DNA from: an uncultured Lachnospiraceae bacterium
GTDB lineage: Bacteria > Bacillota > Clostridia > Lachnospirales > Lachnospiraceae
Direction: 5' to 3'
DNA length: 64,000 nucleotides
Assembly: GCA_910587105.1 (NCBI GenBank)
Contig: CAJUMB010000003.1
Coordinates: 50,513 to 114,512 of the forward strand
Each line of letters begins with the position of its first letter. The first letter of the stretch is position 1. Under the pieces are notes generated by a model. That model made no database searches. It worked only from the letters and a program-made list of their open reading frames with translations, and was not told where the DNA came from. Position numbers and translations under genes: made by a program. Shown piece by piece: positions 51,592 to 60,392 of this stretch.

Positions 51592-52464
51592 ATGGAAAAA
51601 ACGGAGACACTGCCGGAGGGATTTTTGATTGCCGGAAGGTATCAGGTGATTTGCTGCATCGGCATGGGAGGCTTTGGCGTGATCTATTTAACGGAGGACA
51701 GAAAACTGCACCGTAAAGCTGCCGTGAAGGAATATTTCCCCCGCCAGTGGGCAGAGCGGGAAGAAAACTACATATCTGTGAAGAAATCTTCCATGGCGGA
51801 TGCTTTCCGGTTTGGCATGCAGTCGTTTTTGAAAGAAGGAGAGATAATGTCCGAATTTGCCCATACACCTCATGTGGTGGCCTTTTACGAGGCTTTGGAG
51901 GACAATGATACGGCCTATCTTGCGATGGAATATATCCACGGGCAGAGCGCCGGGCGCGTGATGCGTGAGCGGGGGTACCGCCCCTATACGCCAAAAGAAG
52001 CAGCCAAAATCCTGCTCCCTGCTCTGGAAGGGATGGAGCAGATGCATAAAAAGAATATTATCCACAGCGATATCAGCCCGGGAAACATTATGTGCTCCAA
52101 GGAAGGGCAGGTCTGCCTGATTGACCTGGGAGCGGCAAAGAATTATAAAGAGAAAGTGCCTGTCTTGAGTGCTTCTTTTCTAAAACTGGATTATGCGGCC
52201 CCGGAGCAGTACCGGACAGCCAGGAAGAAAATCCCGGAAGAGGAAGGCCCTTGGACGGATATCTATGCAGCAGGGGGCACTTTGTATTATCTGCTGACGG
52301 GGCATAAGCCGGCCAGCGCCCTCAGCCGTTTAAAAGGAGCTGCTAAAGAAGAGAAGCTGCAGGGAAAATGGATGGAACTGATACGCCAGGCAATGGCGTT
52401 GGATATTAAAGAACGGATAAGTTCGGCAGAGGAACTTTCCGGCAGGATTTTGGAACTGATCTGA
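51592..52464 (+). CDS. Short Ser/Thr protein kinase, non-RD type
   Basis: A 290-residue kinase domain without zinc ribbon or membrane helix. Glycine loop GMGGFGVIY (24-32), K46 (AAVKEYFP). The catalytic loop is HSDISPGN, so the Arg of HRD is Ser, making it a non-RD kinase that should not need activation-loop phosphorylation in the usual way. DFG is DLG. The Asp and Asn needed for catalysis are present, so activity is plausible. It follows the 50533 kinase after 30 nt and precedes a membrane-FHA gene. Confidence 0.88.
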   Translation: MEKTETLPEGFLIAGRYQVICCIGMGGFGVIYLTEDRKLHRKAAVKEYFPRQWAEREENYISVKKSSMADAFRFGMQSFLKEGEIMSEFAHTPHVVAFYEALEDNDTAYLAMEYIHGQSAGRVMRERGYRPYTPKEAAKILLPALEGMEQMHKKNIIHSDISPGNIMCSKEGQVCLIDLGAAKNYKEKVPVLSASFLKLDYAAPEQYRTARKKIPEEEGPWTDIYAAGGTLYYLLTGHKPASALSRLKGAAKEEKLQGKWMELIRQAMALDIKERISSAEELSGRILELI

Positions 52465-52510
52465 CGAAAGAGAAAGAATCTGGTATCCGTTACGGGAAAT
52501 GGGGGATAGG

Positions 52511-53494
52511 ATGATAGATCATATTTTTTCAGCGCTTCTGCACAGGAGAAGTGCAAATGTAATTCGAGAATTTGTTCTGTGGTGTGTTCTTTGCTTTGAG
52601 ATAATGCTCTTTATGATTACTGCAATTACAGCGGGAAGTAAGGCTGCCTGGGTGCTGATGATGTTGTTTACCATAGGCCTGGCTGTAATGATGGCCTTCC
52701 GGCTGACAGCCATTTCCCTGCTCTACAGTGTGGCGGTATTTCATCTGATTTCATTTTCCGTTCACTTTATCTGTTATCGGCCAGGGAATTCTGTGATGTG
52801 TCTGCTGCTGTTTGTATTTTTGATTTTACTGGCGCTGGCGGCTCTGGTCTGTTCCTTTATCCATAACTTTTCCCGGTTTAACCTGGAAAAGGCGGTCATG
52901 ATTTTAGTGGAGGCGGATTCGGTTCTGATTTTGATTTTGGAGATCTTACTCTATGCTGCCAGGTGGTCCGGCGGCAGTCTTCTGGGAACGCTGGGAGGCC
53001 TTATGGGTTACGGGAAGGATTACAGCGGGTATTGGCTGGGAACAGTAAGCTTCTGGATACTGTTGGCGGTGATTGACCTGTATTATCTGTTCTTTGGCCT
53101 GGGCCTGATTGATCATCAGCAAAACAAAATACTGAAGAAAACCAGAGGCTTTCAAAATCCCCGCAGTTCTGTGACATCTGCAGGAATCCAGGGCATCAGG
53201 GGGGTCTGTACAGGACAGACCATTTATCTGAACAACAGAGAACTGGTCATTGGAGCCGATAAAAGGTCGGGAGCGGATTTGGTGGTTCCAGATGCCTATG
53301 TCAGCAAATGGCACTGTGCAGTCCGCTGGAATCCGGGACACGGAGGAAACGGTTTTTATGAGGTTCTGGACCGCTCCACCAATGGCGTATATCTGTATAA
53401 CCTCGGGAGGCTTCCGCAGAACGTGTGGAACCGTCTGGGAAGGGGAAACATTATCTGTATCGGCGGCATGGAGCAGCAGTTTCGTCTGCTTTGA
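52511..53494 (+). CDS. Membrane protein with C-terminal FHA domain
   Basis: A polytopic protein of 327 residues (331 if ATG 52499 is used; 52511 has GGGGGATAGG close by). It has six predicted helices in the first 200 residues and an FHA domain at about 230-320 (LVIGADKRSGADLVVPDAYVSKWHCAV, then DRSTNGVYLYN). The membrane part has no family I recognise. It is similar in plan, not in sequence, to the FHA membrane proteins at 38303, 53530 and 57247. Confidence 0.82.
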   Translation: MIDHIFSALLHRRSANVIREFVLWCVLCFEIMLFMITAITAGSKAAWVLMMLFTIGLAVMMAFRLTAISLLYSVAVFHLISFSVHFICYRPGNSVMCLLLFVFLILLALAALVCSFIHNFSRFNLEKAVMILVEADSVLILILEILLYAARWSGGSLLGTLGGLMGYGKDYSGYWLGTVSFWILLAVIDLYYLFFGLGLIDHQQNKILKKTRGFQNPRSSVTSAGIQGIRGVCTGQTIYLNNRELVIGADKRSGADLVVPDAYVSKWHCAVRWNPGHGGNGFYEVLDRSTNGVYLYNLGRLPQNVWNRLGRGNIICIGGMEQQFRLL

Positions 53495-53529
53495 CCGTAC
53501 TATAAAATTAAGAAGGGCTGGGTGGAAGG

Positions 53530-54873
53530 ATGAATCAGAAAAGAACAATGAAACTGTGGCAGATGCTGTCGCTTCTCATACTGTCTGCTGCCATTTTGAC
53601 AACGATGTTTTTGCCGGCCTATCACATCGATCCGGATGTGTTGGAAAAGGGCATGGAGAATGGGCAGATTGAAGATGATTATTATAAAAATGATGCCGCC
53701 AGAGATAAAGATTTTAAAAAGTATAGGAAAAAATTTAAAAAAGCAATTAATAAAGAGAAAAGAGAGAACGGCACAGATAATGCATCTATCTCTGTTCTGA
53801 AACTGATGACAAACAGCCTTTCAGATATCCGGTATAACGGGAAGTACGATGAGGCATATACCGAATCAAAGATGGGCCCCAGGACCTATGACGCGTTAAA
53901 TGGGAAACACCGCATGACAAGGACTCTCTTATGGATGGTGTACGGCATGCTTCTGGCAGTAGTTTTGGCTGCTATTTTGGGATACTGCCTGAAATGGAAC
54001 AAGTATATCCCTCTGGCCGCCGCCGCTGTCTATGGTATTTTTGCTTCAGCCGCGTTTGCAGTCCTTCGTTTTATGACCATCAGCAAGGTGGCAAAAGAGA
54101 CAGGAAAACTTACTGAGAAATTTATGGGCCTTGATTTCAATAAAAATATAGATCAGGCAGAGATTGCTTTCGGTTTTCTTTCCTATGCCTTTTTTGCAGG
54201 ATTGACTGTGTCAGTTATATTTTTTGCAGTCAGCGTGATCTCTATGTTTGTGGGAAATCAGGCAGAGATGGCATATGAAGATGTACCAGATCTGGACTTT
54301 GCAGACGAATGGGGGAAAGACATGGATGAGGGTGGGAATCAGCCGGCTTATCCCATGACAAATCCCTTCTCAGATACCCCTACTCTTTCAGTACAGGAAG
54401 CAAAAGAATCCGGCTGTTTTGATGATACACAGAAAGTGGAGCCTTTTGACTTCCAGCCGGAGAAAACAGCAGCCATAGATGCACAGAAACAGCAGCCACT
54501 GCCCCAGGCAGTTCCATTCCCAAAACCTGTCCAGAAACCGCCCCGAGAGCCAGTGTACCGCAATGGAAAAGTGTGCTGTACCAAAGGAATGACAGCGGGA
54601 CCGTCAGGTTATCAGATTACCCAGGGGCGGAAAGTAGTTGTGGGCAAGAGTCCTCATCAGGCGAATCTGGTAATTGTCAACAATGGACGTATCAGTAACG
54701 TACATTGTTCGGTCCGGTACGACCCAGGGGCGGATACTTATATACTCAAAGACCATTCCACTAATGGGACGTTTATAAACGGCGCCAGAATGAAAAAGGA
54801 TGTTCCTGTAAAATGTCCGTCAGGGACTGTTCTGAGTCTTGCCGATGGAAGTGCGGAGATTACACTGGGGTAG
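53530..54873 (+). CDS. Membrane protein with extracellular loop and C-terminal FHA domain
   Basis: A 447-residue protein. Helix 1 (about 10-32) is followed by a Lys/Asp-rich outside loop (about 35-130), three more helices (about 134-155, 160-180, 217-242), an acidic Pro-rich linker and a C-terminal FHA domain (about 345-430; KVVVGKSPHQANLVIVNNGRISNVHCSV, then DHSTNGTFINGARM). The large outside loop could contact an envelope ligand. The FHA domain would dock kinases or their targets. Function unknown. Confidence 0.82.
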   Translation: MNQKRTMKLWQMLSLLILSAAILTTMFLPAYHIDPDVLEKGMENGQIEDDYYKNDAARDKDFKKYRKKFKKAINKEKRENGTDNASISVLKLMTNSLSDIRYNGKYDEAYTESKMGPRTYDALNGKHRMTRTLLWMVYGMLLAVVLAAILGYCLKWNKYIPLAAAAVYGIFASAAFAVLRFMTISKVAKETGKLTEKFMGLDFNKNIDQAEIAFGFLSYAFFAGLTVSVIFFAVSVISMFVGNQAEMAYEDVPDLDFADEWGKDMDEGGNQPAYPMTNPFSDTPTLSVQEAKESGCFDDTQKVEPFDFQPEKTAAIDAQKQQPLPQAVPFPKPVQKPPREPVYRNGKVCCTKGMTAGPSGYQITQGRKVVVGKSPHQANLVIVNNGRISNVHCSVRYDPGADTYILKDHSTNGTFINGARMKKDVPVKCPSGTVLSLADGSAEITLG

Positions 54874-54916
54874 ACATCAGGCATTTTTCAAATATGACGG
54901 GGAGGAAGGAAAATGA

Positions 54917-57223
54917 GTGGAAAAGATGAACCAACGGTATGATTTATGTTTTTTTGATGAGTTCGGCGCATTAGCGGTAGTGAACCTGAACCGGTTTCAG
55001 AAAATGGAGGTTTCCGTGGGGCGGGATGCTGCCTGTGTAGATATTGCGCTGAATTTTGAGACAATATCCAGGATTCACGGCCGTTTTATCTTCCAGGAGG
55101 ACGGGCTTTACTACCAGGACAGCGACAGCTTAAACGGCACGTCGGTGGTGGATAATATGAGGAGGGTGGATCTGCACCATACAGCGAAAAGGGTACAGGT
55201 GACAGAGTCCTCCTTCTTCCGGGTGGGGGCGGAGGACCATTTTTTCCTGTTTTTCGTCAGGAAAAACCAGAAGAACAGAGGATGGAAAAAGATTGTGCTC
55301 AATGAGAAGCCTCTGAGTATCGGACGCAGCCAGGGCAATGATATTATTCTTCCCCATCCCGGTGTCTCCAAAAGGCATGCCCGGGCGGGGCTGTATGAGA
55401 AACGTCCCAGAATCCAGGACATGAACAGCCACAATGGGACGAAGGTCAATGGCAGTCTCATCCACGGCAGCGCTGTTCTCCAGGATTATGATGTGATTGA
55501 GATTTTGGATTACCAGATGATCTACTGCGGGGGACTTCTGTATTATCTCACCAGTGTGGAAGGCGTGCATCTGGTGGTGGAAAATCTGAACAAAAGTGTG
55601 AACAGCGGCCAAAAGAGGCTTCTGCAGCACATCAGCCTGGAAATTAAAAGTAATGATTTTGTGGCGATCATCGGAGGATCCGGAGCCGGAAAAACCACCC
55701 TGATGAATGCCATCAGCGGATTTGACCAGCAGTGCAGCGGCAGGATTTATTTTAACGGCAGCGATTTGAAAAAAAATTTTAATCATTTGAAAGAGCTGAT
55801 CGGCTATGTGCCCCAACAGGAGATTATTTATGAGAATCTGACCTTACACCGTATGCTTTACTATACCGCCAGGATGAAGCTGCCGTCTGATATGGACAAA
55901 AAGGAAATTGAGATGCGGATTGCAGAGGTTCTGAAAATGGTAGAGCTGTCAGAACATGCCTCCACCTTCATCCGGAAGCTTTCCGGAGGGCAGAAGAAGA
56001 GGGCCAGCATTGCAGTAGAGCTTTTGGCAGACCCCAAACTGTTTTTCCTGGACGAGCCCACCTCCGGCCTGGACCCGGGAACAGAAGAGAACCTGATGCA
56101 GCTGTTAAATCATCTGTCTAAGACAAAGGATAAAACCACGATTATCGTTACCCATACCACTCAGAACCTGCATCTGTGTGATAAAGTAGTCTTCATGGGG
56201 CCGGGGGGATATCTGTGCTTCTATGGTTCCGTGGAGCAGGCAAAAATGTTTTTTCAGACAGACAGTCTGGTAAATATTTATAATCTGATTGCAAAAGATC
56301 CCCTCATGTGGGCGAAACAGTTTGCAAAAATTATACGGGCAGAACAGCAGCAGGCAAACGAAGATCAAAGGCCCGCCCGTAAGGTAAAACGGAACAAGAC
56401 CGCTAACATGCGCCAGTTAGGTGTTTTGACCAGACGTTATGCGGAACTGATTTGGAATGATAAGATGCGGCTGGCGATTCTGCTCCTCCAGCCTGTGGTC
56501 ATCGGCATTCTGCTGAAACTGGTTTCCAGCAGTGATGTATTTTCTGTTTTTGAGGATACCCAGACCATGCTGTTTTCCTTAAGCTGTGCTTCCATTTGGA
56601 TCGGTCTGTTCAATTCCATCCAGGAAATCTGTAAGGAGCGGAGTATCTTAAAGAGAGAGTATATGGCGAACTTAAGGCTGCCTTTGTATACACTTTCCAA
56701 GTTCGTGATCCAGTTTGTGCTGGCAGCGGCTCAGGCGCTTTTGTTGACAGCAGTTTTCGCTATATCCCAGGGAGAGTATCCAAAAGGGGTATGGATGGAT
56801 TCTTACGTCATGGAGATCTTCCTGGCCGTTCTGCTTACGATTCTGGCTTCCATGTCCATGGGGCTTTTGATTTCAGCAGTGGTAAAAACCGGAGATAAAG
56901 CCATGACGCTGGCTCCTTTTGTATTGATCGTCCAGCTTTTATTTTCCGGTATTTTGTTCAAGCTTAAGGATGCGGCAAAGTATATCGCTTACCTGACAGT
57001 GAGCAAATGGTCGGTGGAATCTATGGGAAGTATCCTGGATTTGAATTCTCTGGCTCTCAGGATGCAAAAGGAGATCCCCGCCTTGGAACATGAGGCTCAG
57101 GATATTTATGAGCACACAGGAGCGCATGTGATGTCCCGATGGGGGGTCCTCCTGGGGATGACGCTGGCGCTGGCGGCTCTGACCACTATCCTGCTGACCT
57201 GTGTAAAAAAGGATCAAAGATAA
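54917..57223 (+). CDS. Double-FHA ABC transporter (ABCG/ABC-2 type)
   Basis: A 768-residue half-transporter: FHA1 (about 32-105; VSVGRDAACVDIALNFETISRIHGRF, SLNGTSV), FHA2 (about 132-205; LSIGRSQGNDIILPHPGVSKRHAR, NSHNGTKVNG), an ABC ATPase (about 225-450) with Walker A GGSGAGKTT, signature LSGGQKKR and Walker B LFFLDEPTSGLD, then six membrane helices (about 520-765) of the ABC-2/ABCG type. It recalls mycobacterial Rv1747, an FHA-ABC exporter controlled by kinase PknF; the comparison is from knowledge of that family. GTG 54917 is chosen because GGAGGAAGGA ends 6 nt before it. A likely kinase-gated export output of the island. Confidence 0.92.
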   Translation: MEKMNQRYDLCFFDEFGALAVVNLNRFQKMEVSVGRDAACVDIALNFETISRIHGRFIFQEDGLYYQDSDSLNGTSVVDNMRRVDLHHTAKRVQVTESSFFRVGAEDHFFLFFVRKNQKNRGWKKIVLNEKPLSIGRSQGNDIILPHPGVSKRHARAGLYEKRPRIQDMNSHNGTKVNGSLIHGSAVLQDYDVIEILDYQMIYCGGLLYYLTSVEGVHLVVENLNKSVNSGQKRLLQHISLEIKSNDFVAIIGGSGAGKTTLMNAISGFDQQCSGRIYFNGSDLKKNFNHLKELIGYVPQQEIIYENLTLHRMLYYTARMKLPSDMDKKEIEMRIAEVLKMVELSEHASTFIRKLSGGQKKRASIAVELLADPKLFFLDEPTSGLDPGTEENLMQLLNHLSKTKDKTTIIVTHTTQNLHLCDKVVFMGPGGYLCFYGSVEQAKMFFQTDSLVNIYNLIAKDPLMWAKQFAKIIRAEQQQANEDQRPARKVKRNKTANMRQLGVLTRRYAELIWNDKMRLAILLLQPVVIGILLKLVSSSDVFSVFEDTQTMLFSLSCASIWIGLFNSIQEICKERSILKREYMANLRLPLYTLSKFVIQFVLAAAQALLLTAVFAISQGEYPKGVWMDSYVMEIFLAVLLTILASMSMGLLISAVVKTGDKAMTLAPFVLIVQLLFSGILFKLKDAAKYIAYLTVSKWSVESMGSILDLNSLALRMQKEIPALEHEAQDIYEHTGAHVMSRWGVLLGMTLALAALTTILLTCVKKDQR

Positions 57224-57246
57224 AAAAAGGAGGAACAGGCCGCGAT

Positions 57247-58224
57247 ATGAATGGGACATATGAAATAAAAGGCTCAAATACTTTTTATAAAGTCTGGGGG
57301 ATTCTCACCTTTGTATTTGTGGGGATATATGGATTGATAGAACTGCTTGGCCTTGTTATTCTGGCAATAGCGGTGTCCAAGGGAAATGAGCTGTCCGATT
57401 GGCTGGGAATATATTCAGATGCATATCTTTCCGATGCAGGGACATATTTGGTTTTCATTTTCGTATTTACAGCACTGTCTTTTATAGCGGGGGTGGTGAT
57501 TAGGATTTTGTCAGGCGTACAGCTGGTCAGAAATTATGTGAAATCTAAAGGCGCCATGATCGCAGCGGCAGTCTTAAATTTTCTGATGGGGATGTTTCAC
57601 ATTCTGGCACTGATCGGAAATATACAGCTAAGCTTTGGCTTTGGCATTTTCTGTTCTTTTCTGTTCATAGGGTGGGCGGTTGTTACCGGCGTCAGTCTGT
57701 TATTCAAGCAGGCAGCAGCAGTACGCAGCGGATATGGAGATTTTAATGGGCAGGGACTCTATCAGGACTTCCCGGATGAAGGTATGGGACTTGTAGAAAA
57801 CGAATATCTGGATTCCGGCAGGGGGATTCCCGGACGGAATCTGACATTATCCGTTACCCGGGCAGCTGCAGAGGAACCTGATTCCGGCCTCAGGAACGCA
57901 GATGCAGGCCATGCTCCCCAGGTAAGGGTGGAAGGTCTGTTCGGAGAATGCAAAGGAAAAGTCTATATTCTGAGACCAGGGGAAAGCTGCAGAATCGGAA
58001 GGGACACAGGCTGTGACATACAGATTCATCACGCAAAGGTCAGCAGAATCCACTGTGCAGTCAAATTGCTGCCTGACGGGCAGCTGGAGCTGACCGACTA
58101 TTCCTATAACGGAACCTATTATGAGAACAAAGCCCTGCCAAACAACGTCCCTGCTGCCGTAAACCCTGGAGGACTGCTGGCAGTGGGAAATGCGGATAAT
58201 GTGTTTTCACTGAAGATTACTTAA
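57247..58224 (+). CDS. Membrane protein with C-terminal FHA domain
   Basis: A 325-residue protein with four predicted helices in the first 160 residues (about 13-40, 65-90, 103-125, 133-155) and a C-terminal FHA domain (about 238-315; CRIGRDTGCDIQIHHAKVSRIHCAV, then DYSYNGTYYENK). ATG 57247 is used, with AAGGAGG upstream; the longer frame from 57139 lies inside the ABC gene. It follows the exporter gene closely and could be its partner. Confidence 0.83.
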   Translation: MNGTYEIKGSNTFYKVWGILTFVFVGIYGLIELLGLVILAIAVSKGNELSDWLGIYSDAYLSDAGTYLVFIFVFTALSFIAGVVIRILSGVQLVRNYVKSKGAMIAAAVLNFLMGMFHILALIGNIQLSFGFGIFCSFLFIGWAVVTGVSLLFKQAAAVRSGYGDFNGQGLYQDFPDEGMGLVENEYLDSGRGIPGRNLTLSVTRAAAEEPDSGLRNADAGHAPQVRVEGLFGECKGKVYILRPGESCRIGRDTGCDIQIHHAKVSRIHCAVKLLPDGQLELTDYSYNGTYYENKALPNNVPAAVNPGGLLAVGNADNVFSLKIT

Positions 58225-58323
58225 GGAAAGCTGGCCGGACACATGATATAACTGAGAGGAACTTTCAAACAGTGGGTACTGCTGCAGCCTGATTGGGAAA
58301 ACAATTATGGAAAGGAAAATGAA

Positions 58324-59031
58324 ATGAAAATAAAACAGAAACTTTTAGGAATTGCAGGATTTGTAATGGTACTTTTTTTGGGGCTTGTAATGTATCCAAG
58401 CACCCAGGTGCGCGCGGATTACATTGGAGCTTTTCAGCTGAAAAACGGATTCGCTGAGGAAGCAATGTGTTCTCCTGGAGACCAGGATGGATATTATCGG
58501 ATGTCATTGAAAAGCATCCGGCTGGCCATCTGTAAAGATGTAAACGTAACATCCAGCAATCCATCAGTGGCGGCTGTAGAGTACGACAGGGCAGAGGAAG
58601 TATCCACTTTCAGACTTATCCCCAGGAAAAAGGGCGTGACGAGAATCAAGGTCACGGCAATCCGAAACGGTAAGAAAGTAAGCTGCCAGGGAATCATCAG
58701 AGTCGTAGAATTTAAAAGCCCGTTTCAGTCATTGAAAGTAAATGGGGAAGACTGTTCGGATGAGGTGACGGCATCCAGTTCTACCGTGAACATCAAAGCC
58801 TCAAAATTCCGTCTGAATTATAAGCTGAGATCTGGCTGGAAAGTAAGCAGGCTGTCTGGAAAAATTGAGAATACTAACCAGGACGGCGGCGGAAATAAGT
58901 TTACCTTCCGTATGATTCAAAAGGGAAAGCTTGTTTCGCTGAAAGACGGTTATGTTCTCCGTGTGTATCTTAATGTAAAGAACAAAAAAACCGGACAGAC
59001 CATGACAACCATGTTTGTTGTAAATCTGTAG
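58324..59031 (+). CDS. Small secreted protein with Ig-like beta domain
   Basis: A 235-residue exported protein. Signal peptide about 1-30 (ending VRA), then a region with a BIG2-like pattern (VNVTSSNPSVAAVEY, RLIPRKKGVTRIKVTAIRNGKKV), then a second beta domain. No anchor or catalytic motif. GGAAAGGAAA precedes the ATG. It ends the uninterrupted gene run; a strong hairpin separates it from the amidase gene. Function unknown. Confidence 0.72.
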   Translation: MKIKQKLLGIAGFVMVLFLGLVMYPSTQVRADYIGAFQLKNGFAEEAMCSPGDQDGYYRMSLKSIRLAICKDVNVTSSNPSVAAVEYDRAEEVSTFRLIPRKKGVTRIKVTAIRNGKKVSCQGIIRVVEFKSPFQSLKVNGEDCSDEVTASSSTVNIKASKFRLNYKLRSGWKVSRLSGKIENTNQDGGGNKFTFRMIQKGKLVSLKDGYVLRVYLNVKNKKTGQTMTTMFVVNL

Positions 59032-59091
59032 AGCTGATATTTTTATCAGGCTGCGGCAGATAAAAACTGTAAATTCTTCTCAATTATAATA

Positions 59092-59130
59092 ATGTCGTTT
59101 TTCTGTCTGATAAACAGAAAAACGACATAT
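59092..59130 (+). terminator. Perfect 15-bp hairpin, probable terminator
   Basis: ATGTCGTTTTTCTGT (59092-59106) and its exact complement (59114-59128) with a 7-nt loop. The tail is only ATTGTT, so termination may be partial. It divides the island into a 19-gene front part and the amidase-VWA-kinase part. Confidence 0.65.
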
Positions 59131-59150
59131 TGTTATCAGAGGATGTTTCT

Positions 59151-60392
59151 ATGAAAATAAAACGCAAGATTCTTATGGCTTTCTTCCTATTACATATAAG
59201 CATTTTATCTGGATGTGTGAATGAAAAGGCATCTGCCAGGGAAAAGCAGGCAGATAGTTCTGGCTGGGATATGCAGGCTTCTGAAGATGCAAACAGTGGG
59301 CAGGATATCTCCATAGAGAAAGAAAATCATATACGAAAAAAAGTGATTCAGGTGAATGATGTTGGCTTTTCCAGAATCTCAAATAGGGAACTAAAGATCA
59401 CTTGGTCATGTCAAGGGGATCATTATATCAAGAGGTATATAATCAAGCGGAGAAAAGCGGGTGAAACACGCTGGCAGACTATTGGAGCACAGGTTTCGGA
59501 TGGAAGAGCAGGCGGCGTGGAGTATTCTTTTGTGGACACCCTCCAGAATTCTGAGCCTCAGCAGTATGAGTATCGTATTGATATTAAAGTCAGGGATGGC
59601 AGGGATTATGAGGCAGAAAAGGGGCGGACGGTTTTGGCCAGCAACGTCCTCATCTGCCTTGACCCGGGACATTATGAGGGGCAGAATGTAGTGGAAACGG
59701 AAGGCATCCGGTATGCGGAGGGGGATTTTACCCTGGAACTGGCGAAAGAGGTGAGAAGAGTTTTAGAGGAAACTTATGGGATTACGGCCTATCTTACCCG
59801 GGAATCCGGAACCATCTGCATCGGCGGATATACCAACGGGGAACTGGATCAGGGACATATCAGCATGCGGGGAGAATATGCCAGGGGAAGCAATCTGTTC
59901 CTCTCCCTTCATACAAATGCCAATCTGGAGGGCGCCAATGGAGCAGCAGTCCATTCTCAGCCCATTGAGATTACAAAACCAATCATCATAGCCAGCGCCC
60001 ATGCCTGTGACAGTATACCTGCACGGAAGGCAGGCAATGCAGTGGGAAACCGTCTGGCAGAAGTGAATGCTCAGATGGGGATTGCTCTGCCGGGAAAATT
60101 CCGAAGTGCGGACAGCCATGAGGAGATGGTGCCTTGGACAGATGCTTTTAATGACGGCTTGGAAAATCCCGGAACCATTTGTTATCGGACAGGACAATAT
60201 GGAGAATACTATGGCGTGCTCAGAGGGGCTGCAGATGTGGGGGTGCCGGGAATGATTATTGAACATGGATTTCATACGGTTCCCAAAATGAGGGAACTGG
60301 CAGTACAGGGAGAATTGACAGCACAGTGGGCACAGGCGGACGCTTACGGGATCGGGGAAGGTTTTGGCATGAAAAAGAAGGAGGATTTGTAA
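59151..60392 (+). CDS. Lipoprotein N-acetylmuramoyl-L-alanine amidase (Amidase_3 type)
   Basis: Peptidoglycan hydrolase of 413 residues. Lipobox ILSGC (Cys at about 21) predicts a lipid-anchored exported protein. Residues about 65-165 look like a fibronectin-III-like module (VGFSRISNRELKITWSCQG...YEYRIDIKV). The Amidase_3 domain (about 170-405) has LDPGHYEG, a YAEGDFTLELAKEV helix, SLHTNA, and the catalytic IIEHGFHT. These supply the Zn ligands and Glu. ATG 59151 with AGAGGA is chosen over TTG 59130. Its place in the island links kinase/FHA signalling to wall remodelling. Confidence 0.9.
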   Translation: MKIKRKILMAFFLLHISILSGCVNEKASAREKQADSSGWDMQASEDANSGQDISIEKENHIRKKVIQVNDVGFSRISNRELKITWSCQGDHYIKRYIIKRRKAGETRWQTIGAQVSDGRAGGVEYSFVDTLQNSEPQQYEYRIDIKVRDGRDYEAEKGRTVLASNVLICLDPGHYEGQNVVETEGIRYAEGDFTLELAKEVRRVLEETYGITAYLTRESGTICIGGYTNGELDQGHISMRGEYARGSNLFLSLHTNANLEGANGAAVHSQPIEITKPIIIASAHACDSIPARKAGNAVGNRLAEVNAQMGIALPGKFRSADSHEEMVPWTDAFNDGLENPGTICYRTGQYGEYYGVLRGAADVGVPGMIIEHGFHTVPKMRELAVQGELTAQWAQADAYGIGEGFGMKKKEDL

